From Kineosporia corallincola (lineage in GTDB: Bacteria; Actinomycetota; Actinomycetes; Actinomycetales; Kineosporiaceae): DNA of 64,000 nucleotides. The notes under the pieces are model-generated. The model did not search any database. It saw only the letters and a list, made by a program, of their open reading frames with translations, and had not been told where the DNA came from. This document shows, piece by piece, positions 21,521-29,161 of the stretch; the first letter of the stretch is position 1, and every line of letters begins with the position of its first letter. The stretch covers positions 434,001 through 498,000 of the forward strand of contig NZ_JAHBAY010000005.1 in the NCBI RefSeq assembly GCF_018499875.1. The letters are read 5' to 3'. The translations under genes and the position numbers were made by a program.

Positions 21521-21841
21521 TCAGGTCGCCCGTCCCCCGGCCACGCCGGTAGCGGTGGTGTTCGTTCCGTCGAGAATGCTTGCCACGTCCTTGGTCTGGC
21601 CGCTGTGCCCCGACACCAGCTGGCCCACGTCGTCCATGAAACGCAGCGACGCTTCGGCCGCCGGCACGTAGTTCGCGGTCAGGGTCTGCCCGAACTCGTC
21701 GGTGTTCTCGATCACGACCGCCTCGTGGGCGGTGCGCAGCCGGGCGGTGATGCCGGTGGCCACCCGCTGGAGGTACTTGAGCCGTTGTGCACCTCGGGCC
21801 ACTGCCTCCGGGTCGCCGGAGAAGACGTCGTCGTCAGGCAC
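21521..21841 (-). CDS. Small helical T7SS-associated protein (ESX substrate-like)
   Basis: A 106-residue protein starting at GTG 21841, 8 bp inside the end of the YbaB-like gene. A purine-rich GAGGG lies just upstream of the start. It is predicted to be mostly helical, has no signal peptide and no membrane segment, and has an Ala/Gly/Thr-rich end. Its length and position resemble the small EspC/WXG100-type partners encoded beside large T7SS effectors, but there is no W-x-G motif. Its TGA is in the same frame as the giant gene, with one codon between TGA and the giant's ATG. Inference: escort, chaperone or co-secreted partner of the giant protein. Real gene: confident. Function: weak. Confidence 0.75.
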   Translation of the reverse strand: MPDDDVFSGDPEAVARGAQRLKYLQRVATGITARLRTAHEAVVIENTDEFGQTLTANYVPAAEASLRFMDDVGQLVSGHSGQTKDVASILDGTNTTATGVAGGRAT

Positions 21842-22262
21842 GATCGCCCTCGTTCCGCCGGCGGCCCAGGTTCATCTCAGGGAAAAGCGGTTCGTCCCCG
21901 GCACGGAGCGCCTCGCTGAGCATCTGGTCGAGGTCGACGCCACCGCCCATCACACCGCCGAGGCTCGACGGGACGAACTCCATGAAGGCGGCCATGCTCT
22001 TGCGGGTCGCCTCTTCGTGTGCGGCCCGGGCGGTTTCGACGATCTTGGCACACAGGTCGGGCGCCGCGAGCTTCTGCCAGCGGGTGCCGGACAGTTTCAG
22101 CCCGGTCAGCTGTCCCTGGCCGTCGATGGTGACGGTGATCATCCGGTCGCGCGAGGTGGTGGTGCTGGTGACGGCGGCCACCTGGGCGCCGGCCCGGCCG
22201 ATCAGATCGCGCTGCTCGCGCAGCTCGGCTGCCGCCTGCTCCAGCTCTTCCGGTGATGACAT
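21834..22262 (-). CDS. YbaB/EbfC-family-like protein
   Basis: A 142-residue protein starting at ATG 22262, with GAGGAG seven bases upstream. Residues 1-45 are a helical segment rich in Glu and Arg. Residues 40-75 are beta strands with the pattern ITVTIDGQGQLTGLKL, followed by long helices: the nucleoid-associated YbaB/EbfC fold. Stand-alone YbaB proteins are about 100-110 residues; this one has about 40 extra Gly/Asp/Arg-rich residues at its end. YbaB-like proteins recur in actinobacterial type VII loci, where their job is not established. It overlaps the 106-residue gene by 8 bp, so it is translated with it. Alternative: an escort protein for the neighbouring effector rather than a DNA binder. 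Confidence 0.8.
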   Translation of the reverse strand: MSSPEELEQAAAELREQRDLIGRAGAQVAAVTSTTTSRDRMITVTIDGQGQLTGLKLSGTRWQKLAAPDLCAKIVETARAAHEEATRKSMAAFMEFVPSSLGGVMGGGVDLDQMLSEALRAGDEPLFPEMNLGRRRNEGDRA

Positions 22263-22310
22263 TGCTTCTCCTCACAGTAATTTGGGACGACGATGAGATC
22301 GTTCAGCGGT

Positions 22311-24857
22311 TCAGCCCGCCGACGGGGAACCAGCCGTTGCCCCGCTCTCGCCGGTGCCCTCGGCACCCGAGGGCGCCCGGTCCGGAGTGGGCCGGGGACG
22401 GGTGGTGGGACGCTGCCAGCGGGAGACCCGGCTGGGCACGAAACCCTCTTCCTCCTCGAACTCGTCGTCGTCGGGCCGGCCGATCACCCCGGACCCGGCG
22501 GCTGCGTTCGTCCCCCAGATCTTTTCGTCCTCCGACAGCCAGGTCTGGCGTTCGCGTTCCTCCGGCTTGTTGCCGGCACCGGCACCCGCCCCGCCCATCA
22601 TCGGGGGGAAGAAAGGCACGCCCGACGACCCGCTGGAGTCATCCGAGCTCTTGGAAGTCGTCGTGCCACCGGTTGTTCCGTTGGCACCGGACAGGCCGTT
22701 GGTGCCGCTCGCCGAGCCGGTCGGACCGGAGACCTGCGAAGGCAGATCGGTGAGACCACCCGCACCGCTACCACCGAGACCGGACGTCCCACCGCCCAGA
22801 CCGTCCAGCCCGTTCAGGCCACCCGTTCCACTGACCGGGTCGCCGAACGGATTGCCACTGCCCGAACCCAGTCCCGAGCCCAGTCCGCTTCCGGACCCGA
22901 GACCGGAGCCCGAGCCGAGACCGCTTCCCGACCCGAGCCCGGACCCCGAGCCGACACCTGCCCCGGAGTCCAGCCCACTGCCGGAACCGAGACCGGAACC
23001 GAGGCCCGACCCGAGCCCGCCGTCCGCGTCGATCGTCCCCGGGTCGGTGCCCGACCCCGAGCCCAACCCGGACCCCAGACCGGAGCCCAGACCCGAGCCG
23101 GTTCCGCCGTCCGCATCCGTCGTCCCGGGCAGAGAGCCGAGACCGCTGGAGGCGGTGAGTCCTTCGGTGGTCCCGTCGGCGGTGCCGTCGTCGAGCACAC
23201 CCGAGTCGGGCAGGCTGGTGCCGGACACGGTGCCGGTGCCGGCCCCGGAGTCCGCCGAGCCCAGGCCCAGGTCGTCGTTGCCGATGCTCGACGCGGTGCT
23301 GCCGTCGGCCTCGGTGAAGGCGTCGTCGGATCCGAGCGCGGTCGAGCTGCCGGTGGCGCCGCTGCCCGTTCCACCGGCACCGGTGCCGGTGGTGGCGAAC
23401 AGGCCCGATCCGGTGCCCGCCGTCCCGTCCGCCGTCCCCGCACCGCCGTCCGCGCTGGTCAGATCATCGAGCGAGCCGGCCGAGGGATCGCCGGAGGCCA
23501 GGCCGCTCGTGGTGCCGTTCGCGCTCCCGGAACCGCTCGTGCCGATGTCGTCCAGCCCCAGACCGTCCGCCGTCGCCGCCGCGCCGCTGTCGGGCAGGCT
23601 GCTGCCCGAGGTTCCGCCTGCCCCGGTGCCGGAGCCGGTTCCGCCGGTGTCGTCGAGTCCCAGGTCGTCGCCGGTCGCGGAGGCCCCGCTGTCCGGCAGA
23701 CCGCTCCCCGAGCCGGTGCCCAAGCCGGAACCGCTTCCGCCGGTGTCGTCGAGGTTGAGATCGTCGTTGGCGGAACCGTTCCCGTTGCTGCCGCCGGTGT
23801 TCAGGTCGTCGTTCGACCCGCCGGTGTTCAGGTCGTTGTTGGAACCGCCGGTGTTCAGGTCGTCGGTGTTCAGGTTGTTGTCATCGGTGTCCGGTTGCGG
23901 TGCGGTCTGTTTCACCGGTGTGGTGATCGCGATCATCGAGCTGGTGGCCAGTTTGTAGGCCTCGGCAAGGGAGGCGATGGCGCTCTGGGCGGTCGTGTCG
24001 ATGGCCGCCTTCAGATTGTTCAGCAGGGTGTTGCTGATGTCGTCGTTGATCGCCTGCCAGGTGCTGGCCGCGCGCAGGTCGCCCCGCGGGTAGGACGCCA
24101 TCACGTTGTCGATGTGCTGCTTGGCCTCCTCGATCCGGTCACCACCCATCGCCAGGGCGTCGAGCTGGTAGTTGGCTGTCCCCTTGACCAGCCCGTTCCG
24201 TACCAGGTGGTTGTAGATGTTGTTGATCTCGGTGGTCATGAAATTCCCGGGCCACGACGCGATCAGCGACGAGAACTGCGACCACTGGCTGGCCATCGTG
24301 GTGTTGAAGGTGGTCAGGGCAGTGGCGGCCTCGCCGACCGCGACGTGGATGGGACGTCCGTGCCGGCTGGTGATCTGCTCGTAGATGTCTTGCAGGCCGT
24401 TGCCGTTCTGTTCCAGCCGCCACTGGATCAGGAAGGCCGCCTTGCCCTTGAACTGCGAGTCGTCCGAGTCCACCCGCTGCGCCCACCCGCTGGTGCCGGC
24501 GTGGACGGCCTGGGCCCACTGGGACATCCACTGGATCTGTGCGGCGGTGTCGGCCAGTGTCTGCTGGTCCATGGTGCCGAACCGGCCCCGGCTCATGTCG
24601 GCGGTGACCGTGTCCAGGGTACTGATGGCCTCCCGCCAGGCGTTCTGGGCCTCGGTGTTGACGTTGGCCCCGTAGTAGTACTTGTCCCAGGCGTGATAGT
24701 TGATGCCGTCGCTGGCGCTGGGACTGGAGCTGAAGTTGAACCAGGTGGCCTTCGCCGGGGTGTGCAGGTCGGCACCGGCATCGGTGACGGCGGCGATGGC
24801 CTGCTCGAAGGTCCATTCCGACCAGTTCTCGTTGTCCGGAATGCTGACGTCGGGCAC
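22311..24857 (-). CDS. T7SS-associated protein: helical head plus long Gly/Ser/Asp low-complexity tail
   Basis: I choose GTG 24857, preceded by GAAGGAGAA at ideal spacing, giving 848 residues; a longer frame to 24929 would overlap the upstream gene and lacks a ribosome site. Residues 1-320 are helical and Trp-rich ([19 protein letters not shown]), resembling the AAWKG/WXG-type heads of actinobacterial ESX proteins. Residues 325-760 are low complexity: repeated [13 protein letters not shown] and GSGLGSG runs. The last 90 residues contain a distinct block with [11 protein letters not shown], an acidic patch and an Arg/Pro-rich end, a tail I associate with ESX-locus proteins. Neighbours are small WXG100-type genes upstream and YbaB downstream. 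No signal peptide. Inference: an EspK/PPE-like secreted or apparatus-associated protein. The gene is certain, the role is not. Confidence 0.8.
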   Translation of the reverse strand: MPDVSIPDNENWSEWTFEQAIAAVTDAGADLHTPAKATWFNFSSSPSASDGINYHAWDKYYYGANVNTEAQNAWREAISTLDTVTADMSRGRFGTMDQQTLADTAAQIQWMSQWAQAVHAGTSGWAQRVDSDDSQFKGKAAFLIQWRLEQNGNGLQDIYEQITSRHGRPIHVAVGEAATALTTFNTTMASQWSQFSSLIASWPGNFMTTEINNIYNHLVRNGLVKGTANYQLDALAMGGDRIEEAKQHIDNVMASYPRGDLRAASTWQAINDDISNTLLNNLKAAIDTTAQSAIASLAEAYKLATSSMIAITTPVKQTAPQPDTDDNNLNTDDLNTGGSNNDLNTGGSNDDLNTGGSNGNGSANDDLNLDDTGGSGSGLGTGSGSGLPDSGASATGDDLGLDDTGGTGSGTGAGGTSGSSLPDSGAAATADGLGLDDIGTSGSGSANGTTSGLASGDPSAGSLDDLTSADGGAGTADGTAGTGSGLFATTGTGAGGTGSGATGSSTALGSDDAFTEADGSTASSIGNDDLGLGSADSGAGTGTVSGTSLPDSGVLDDGTADGTTEGLTASSGLGSLPGTTDADGGTGSGLGSGLGSGLGSGSGTDPGTIDADGGLGSGLGSGLGSGSGLDSGAGVGSGSGLGSGSGLGSGSGLGSGSGLGSGLGSGSGNPFGDPVSGTGGLNGLDGLGGGTSGLGGSGAGGLTDLPSQVSGPTGSASGTNGLSGANGTTGGTTTSKSSDDSSGSSGVPFFPPMMGGAGAGAGNKPEERERQTWLSEDEKIWGTNAAAGSGVIGRPDDDEFEEEEGFVPSRVSRWQRPTTRPRPTPDRAPSGAEGTGESGATAGSPSAG
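22850..23110. repeat. Degenerate GSGLGSG-coding repeat
   Basis: This stretch repeats 6- to 12-bp units such as GGCTCGGGT and GGTCTCGGC in degenerate order. It encodes alternating [13 protein letters not shown] on the minus strand in the tail of the 848-residue T7SS protein. Slippage in this segment would usually keep the frame. Confidence 0.8.
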
Positions 24858-24906
24858 CGGTTCTCCTTCGGAAGTGCTCGGTGGGATGAGGTTGACGGAG
24901 CTGAGG

Positions 24907-25287
24907 TCAGCTGGTGGTGCCGGCCACATCCGGGTAGTTCTGCGAGAACTTCGACGCCTCGTAGGTGGCCAGGTTGTCGGTGTCCTGGAAGATGTCCGAG
25001 GCGTTCTTCAGCGCCGTCAGGAACGCCCGCACCTCGGTCTCGGTCAGGGTGTACTGCTGCTGGGCCGAGGCACCGAAAACTCCCGCCTGGGTGGCGAACT
25101 GCTTGGCTATCGTCCACGACTGCGAGCCCGGGCGGATGGCCGTGGCCAGATTCGCGTCGAGCTTCAGATCGACCGAGGGACCGAGCAGCTGGGGCGTGGT
25201 GTTGAGCACTTCGTCCACGTCACTGAGATAGGCCATCAGCGCGTCGTACTCGGCCTTACTGAACTGGAAGTTCCTGGTATCAGGCAT
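24907..25287 (-). CDS. Small ESX-locus protein, helical, 126 residues
   Basis: Start at ATG 25287, with AGGGAG six bases upstream; the longer frame to 25497 has no ribosome site and overlaps the WXG100 gene. The protein begins MPDTRNF, is helical, has no cysteine, no signal peptide and no membrane segment. It contains two long helices (about residues 10-35 and 75-105) around a Gln/Ala-rich middle. Its size and place between WXG100 genes and the 848-residue protein suggest an EspC-like ESX partner or substrate. It has no W-x-G and no clear YxxxD/E secretion signal, so assignment as substrate is an inference. Confidence 0.75.
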   Translation of the reverse strand: MPDTRNFQFSKAEYDALMAYLSDVDEVLNTTPQLLGPSVDLKLDANLATAIRPGSQSWTIAKQFATQAGVFGASAQQQYTLTETEVRAFLTALKNASDIFQDTDNLATYEASKFSQNYPDVAGTTS

Positions 25288-25376
25288 GAATACTCCCTGG
25301 GTCTTCGTCCTGACTGGGATGGCCCGGGGCGCGGGCCGGCCACCCGCGCCCCGGAGATTCCGACGGAGCGGACAGG

Positions 25377-25670
25377 TCAGCCCGTGATGGCTCGGGCGGT
25401 ATCCCGGTTCCCCGTCTTGAAGGTCTCGCCGACGGCGACGGAGTTGTTGGTGTGAATATTGAGGTCGTTCTGGATCTCGATGTAGGCCGCGGTCCACTCC
25501 TTGGCCAGGCCCTCCCAGATCGGGGTCGCCAGACCGCTGGTGGCGACGCCGATGTTGGCCAGGGTCTGGCCCAGGTCGGACATCTCCTGGTCCATCTTCT
25601 GCACGCTGGCGCGAAGCGAGAGGTTCACGTCGTCGTAGTTGCCGGTGAAGATCATGAAACTGTCGGGCAC
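25377..25670 (-). CDS. WXG100-family protein (ESAT-6-like)
   Basis: A 97-residue protein starting at GTG 25670 (M-P-D-S-F); an in-frame ATG at 25655 is the alternative. The classic WXG turn is present as W-E-G near residue 53, between two helices of about 40 residues, and total length matches the 100-residue family. Members form helical-hairpin dimers that are exported by the EccC-driven type VII machine. It lies next to a second ESAT-6-sized protein without the WXG turn, which would be the natural dimer partner. A C-terminal YxxxD/E export signal is not obvious. Gene and family are confident; export is inferred from family and context. Confidence 0.9.
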   Translation of the reverse strand: MPDSFMIFTGNYDDVNLSLRASVQKMDQEMSDLGQTLANIGVATSGLATPIWEGLAKEWTAAYIEIQNDLNIHTNNSVAVGETFKTGNRDTARAITG

Positions 25671-25723
25671 GGCGCTACTCTTTTCTCTCGATGGAAAGGT
25701 CAGAAGGCTGAGATGAAGCTGGA

Positions 25724-26023
25724 TCAGGCCAGGCCGGCTGCGGTGGAGTTGGTGCTGATGTTGATGTTCCGCAGGTTCTTGGCCTTCTCGTTCAGGGCAC
25801 TGAGAGCGTTGTTGACGCGCAGGAAATCGGTCGACCAGTCGCTGAGCTTGCCGGTGAGGGTGGTGCCCGAGGTCGACTGGTTGGCCTGGCCGAGGTCGCT
25901 GGTGGTGGCGTTGACCTGGGTGTTGACCACCTGCAACTGGTCGATCGCCTCCTGGGTCTCGGTGATGATGGCGTTCAGCATCTCCAGGGTCATTCCATAG
26001 GTCTGGCCGGTGTTTTCGGGCAT
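25724..26023 (-). CDS. ESAT-6/WXG100-like partner protein lacking the WXG turn
   Basis: A 99-residue protein starting at ATG 26023, with a strong GGAGGAAG site upstream. It is a Gln/Asn/Thr-rich helical hairpin; at the turn the usual W-x-G is replaced by an SDWS segment. Length, position directly before the WXG100 gene, and operon membership with eccB and eccD make it the probable heterodimer partner, as CFP-10 is to ESAT-6. No cysteine, signal peptide or membrane segment. Assignment rests on context more than on motifs. Confidence 0.8.
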   Translation of the reverse strand: MPENTGQTYGMTLEMLNAIITETQEAIDQLQVVNTQVNATTSDLGQANQSTSGTTLTGKLSDWSTDFLRVNNALSALNEKAKNLRNINISTNSTAAGLA

Positions 26024-26086
26024 TCTCTTCCTCCGAGTAGATGTGTGATGCGTGGTGCGGGATGGGGCAAGCGGCGAAGGGCGACG

Positions 26087-27613
26087 TCATGACGCCGCCA
26101 CATCACCTCCTGTCCCGAGGAGTTCCAGCACCGGCCCGGTGGGCAGCAGGCCCAGCAGGTTGGCCGGTACCGCGGTCGCCTGTGAATCCGAGTACCCGAG
26201 GGCTGTCAGGGCTTCGGCGGAGGCGATCGGGTACTTGGAACCGTCCTCGGTGACCAGGTAGAGCCCCGCCCCGGGCACACCCGGAGCGGGAAGGGTGCGG
26301 GCCAGCAGACCTGCGCCGGCGGCGATGCCGACCTGGTCCGCCGGTGTGACCGTCGCGCCGGAAGTCGCTGCCGTGGGCTTCTTCTCACCGGAACCACCGG
26401 ACGGAGCCGACGGGGTAGCACCCCCGGGCCCGGCCGGTACCGCCCCCGAACCGGCTGCCCCGGCCCGCAGGGTGGACGACGCGACCGCCTGTTCCCGGGG
26501 CACCGTGATCACGTCCAGCGTCACCGTGCCTCCGGTGGGCACCGCCCGCACACACGGCATGGCCTGGGAACCTGTGTCGGCCAGCGTCATCGGGCTGGCG
26601 GGCAACTGCGCCTGCCAGGCCGGCGCCTCGGCGACCTCGGCCATGCCGAGTGCCGCCGGGCTGAGACTCACCGCCTCGACCGGGTTCTTGCCGTAGGCCT
26701 TGGTGGTGCCCGGGTCGCCGAGCACGATGGCGGCGGCGGTCTCGGTGACGGCCTGGAGACCGTCGAGGGTGACCAGGTAGTAGCGGTCGGGGCTGCCGGC
26801 GGTGTGCACCACCACGATCTGGCCGGCCGTGGTACGGATCCCGGCCAGGGAAGGGCCTTTCGCGCCCGCCTTCACCCCGGTCGGCTGCGGTAGGTCGGGC
26901 CCTGCGGGCAGGGCATCGATCCACGAGGTGGTCACGTCGAGGGTGGCGTGGTCGTCGAGACCGAGGGCACGGGGCACCCAGTCCTCGGTGATCTTGAGCC
27001 GCCGTCCGCCGGTAACCAGGTACCGGGTGCCACCGGTGGTGCGCACCAGCAGGGCCTGGTCGTCGCGGATCGGGGCGGTGGGCGTCAGCGATCCGATCCG
27101 GAGCGACACCGCGGCCCGCGCGTCGCCGTCGGCAGCGACCGCGGTGGTCGCGCAGACCTGCCAGGCACTGGTCGAGATCGTCGCGGCCGGAAGAGTTTCC
27201 GGCGCCTGGTCGATGCCGATGGCCGCACCGCGGCGTACCCCTTCGAGTGAGGAGCTGGTGACGTCCTCGACCGTCATGTCCTCGCCGAGCAGGAGCCTGG
27301 CCGAAGCCAGGTTCAGCACCGGGCGCAGCGACTGGTCCACCCACACGTAGGAGGTTCCGGTGGTCTTGTCCACCACCAGGGTTCCCGCATCGCGCCAGGA
27401 CGAGTTTCCGCCCGGGGAGATCAACGCGTACACCGCGGCCCCGGCGACGCCGAGGGTGGCCAGGATGCCGCCGATCAGCAGACCGGAGCTGGTGCGCCGC
27501 AGCGGCGGCGTGGCCAGGTCGGGTTCGGCCTTGAGCAGCGCCGACTGGAGCCGGCCCACCATGAAGGTGTGGGCCTGCACCTGGTCCCGGCGGTTCTGGA
27601 GGGTGACTACCAT
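26087..27613 (-). CDS. eccB: Type VII secretion protein EccB
   Basis: A 508-residue protein starting at ATG 27613; its ATGGTAG overlaps the stop of eccD. A cytoplasmic N-terminus carries the EccB signature QNRRDQVQAHTFMVGRLQSAL at residues 6-26, followed by a single membrane segment at about 45-66 and a large extracytoplasmic domain made of repeated beta folds (residues 70-510) containing two cysteines (about residues 152 and 353), likely a disulphide as in mycobacterial EccB. A Pro/Gly/Ser-rich insert lies near 400-430. EccB is one of the core membrane subunits that assemble with EccC and EccD. The length matches the family (480-510). Highly confident. Confidence 0.95.
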   Translation of the reverse strand: MVVTLQNRRDQVQAHTFMVGRLQSALLKAEPDLATPPLRRTSSGLLIGGILATLGVAGAAVYALISPGGNSSWRDAGTLVVDKTTGTSYVWVDQSLRPVLNLASARLLLGEDMTVEDVTSSSLEGVRRGAAIGIDQAPETLPAATISTSAWQVCATTAVAADGDARAAVSLRIGSLTPTAPIRDDQALLVRTTGGTRYLVTGGRRLKITEDWVPRALGLDDHATLDVTTSWIDALPAGPDLPQPTGVKAGAKGPSLAGIRTTAGQIVVVHTAGSPDRYYLVTLDGLQAVTETAAAIVLGDPGTTKAYGKNPVEAVSLSPAALGMAEVAEAPAWQAQLPASPMTLADTGSQAMPCVRAVPTGGTVTLDVITVPREQAVASSTLRAGAAGSGAVPAGPGGATPSAPSGGSGEKKPTAATSGATVTPADQVGIAAGAGLLARTLPAPGVPGAGLYLVTEDGSKYPIASAEALTALGYSDSQATAVPANLLGLLPTGPVLELLGTGGDVAAS

Positions 27614-29013
27614 CCGCCACGCACCCTGGCGTAGAGGCCGAGCACGGCCGGCACCAGAGGGATCACCGCGATGGCCAGCCCGGACTGGACCAGGTCACCG
27701 GCACGGCCCCAGTGCGGCAGCATCGCCCGGCCCGGAAGCGTCCATGCCAGGACCAGCATCACCCCGGCGAGCACCAGCAGCAGGGCCACCACGATCGGCC
27801 GGAGATCATCCGGCTGGCGGAAGGTCTCGGCCAGGATCAGGGTGGCGGGCCCCGCCACGCCGGGCACCATGACCGCCAGGCGGGCACGGATACCGAGCAG
27901 ATCGCGAGCGTGCAGCAGGATCAGCAGGGCCGCCACCCCGGTGAGCACCCTCGCCCAGACGTCGGGATCGGAGCCGAGCAGGATCAGGCATCCGGTCTGC
28001 ACGGCAGCCAGCCCGGTGCTGAGAGCCGTGACGTACCGGTCGGCCTGGGTGGTGCGGCTCAGCACCAGGTGGCTGGGCTCGGGGTCGATGCCCTGCTGGA
28101 ACTCGTCGGTGTTGGTCGGTAGCGGCGGGATGCGCAGCCCGGCCAGCCGGGAGGCCAGCATGGCCACCTGGACCGTGCCGATCAGCGAGAGGGCCAGGAC
28201 GACGGACGCCGCACCGGACGGTTCGGCCCAGTCGAGGGTCCGCAGCAGCCCGGCCAGGGCGACCGGCACCGCGCACAGCCCGGCGGCGGTGAATCCCGGC
28301 TCGGTGCGGCCCAGGACGAATCCGGTGCACAGGGCGACCGCGGCCACGACTGACGCCGAAGCCAGCACGCCGGCTCCGGTGAACGGCCCGGACAGGAAGT
28401 CGTGGGCACCGACCGGCAGGGCCAGTCCGGCCACCGCGAGGAAGGCGAGGGACGCCATCATGAGCAGCCGCCCGGCCCCTTTCTCACCCAGTGCCCGGGC
28501 CGCACCGAGCGCGGCGAGTCCGGCCACCAGGCCGGCCACGCCGCCGATGACGGCGACCGCGGTGCCGCTGCCCGCACCCGGCACCACGGTCAGTGCGGCG
28601 AGCAGCACCACCCCGGCCAGCCCGGTCAGCAGGCGTCCGCTCACATCGGGACGCCACCGGTCACCACGCTCGGCGATGCCGGTCGCGACACCGTCCACCA
28701 GATCGTCGAAGTCGACCGGGGGAAGCTGGTCGTTGCGAGGACGCAGGTGGATCACGTCGCCGTCGTAGAGGCCCAGGGCGGCCGCGGCGAGGTCCTCGTC
28801 CATCGGGGCCTCGCCCAACCGCTGGAGCACCCAGCCGTCATGGGCGAGCCCGGACTGGGCGAGGTCGGGTCCCAGGTAGCCGAGGAAGGTCGGCATCAGG
28901 TCGGCCATCGGCACATGGGCCGGCACGGCCAGTTCGATCCGGGTGTCCGGCCCGCAGATGGTGAGTCTGCACACCTCGCCCGAACTCGTCGTCGTTGCTT
29001 TCGCGACTGCCAC
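27607..29013 (-). CDS. eccD: Type VII secretion integral membrane protein EccD
   Basis: A 468-residue protein starting at GTG 29013. Residues 12-95 form a YukD-like ubiquitin fold (CRLTICGPDTRIELAVPA, DGDVIHLRP), then about 11 hydrophobic membrane segments fill residues 125-465. This is the EccD architecture that lines the core channel. The C-terminal TGG-TAG overlaps the eccB start by 7 bp, so translation is coupled. It is the first gene of the leftward operon, divergent from eccC. The sequence around its start codon mirrors that of eccC (see the regulatory entry). Family and role are confident. Confidence 0.95.
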   Translation of the reverse strand: MAVAKATTTSSGEVCRLTICGPDTRIELAVPAHVPMADLMPTFLGYLGPDLAQSGLAHDGWVLQRLGEAPMDEDLAAAALGLYDGDVIHLRPRNDQLPPVDFDDLVDGVATGIAERGDRWRPDVSGRLLTGLAGVVLLAALTVVPGAGSGTAVAVIGGVAGLVAGLAALGAARALGEKGAGRLLMMASLAFLAVAGLALPVGAHDFLSGPFTGAGVLASASVVAAVALCTGFVLGRTEPGFTAAGLCAVPVALAGLLRTLDWAEPSGAASVVLALSLIGTVQVAMLASRLAGLRIPPLPTNTDEFQQGIDPEPSHLVLSRTTQADRYVTALSTGLAAVQTGCLILLGSDPDVWARVLTGVAALLILLHARDLLGIRARLAVMVPGVAGPATLILAETFRQPDDLRPIVVALLLVLAGVMLVLAWTLPGRAMLPHWGRAGDLVQSGLAIAVIPLVPAVLGLYARVRGGW

Positions 29014-29161
29014 GGCCCAATCAACGTGCCCGGCCGCCGGGGCGGTTCACATGTTTCCGACAGATTCACCCAAGGCCGGAAAACCTCCGGACCGGGCGCC
29101 GGATCGCGTGGTGCGAGCAATACAGAACCGGCCACGTCCCGGGTACGTCGATTGGGACATG
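29011..29161. promoter_or_regulatory. Divergent eccD/eccC promoter region with mirrored start-codon elements
   Basis: About 145 bases separate the two divergent start codons. The 20 bases ending at each start codon are near copies in opposite orientation: 29142-29161 (eccC) and the complement of 29011-29030 (eccD) match at 16 of 20 positions, sharing ACGTYGATTGGGMC just before the start. I see no convincing -35/-10 pair. The region is the only plausible promoter for both core operons. The mirrored element may be a shared leader or ribosome site, or an operator. Confidence 0.6.

Noticed and set aside
23170-23710. LPDSG motifs in the 848-residue protein, resembling sortase signals
   Set aside because: They lie inside the low-complexity tail, not near the end, and are not followed by a hydrophobic segment and basic end.
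24858-24929. N-terminal extension of the 848-residue protein to 24929
   Set aside because: It overlaps the upstream gene by 23 bp; a good GAAGGAG site sits before GTG 24857 instead.
21834-26023. The cluster of small T7SS genes as a prophage or toxin-antitoxin module
   Set aside because: No phage, integrase or antitoxin-like genes; spacing and overlaps tie the genes to eccB and eccD.
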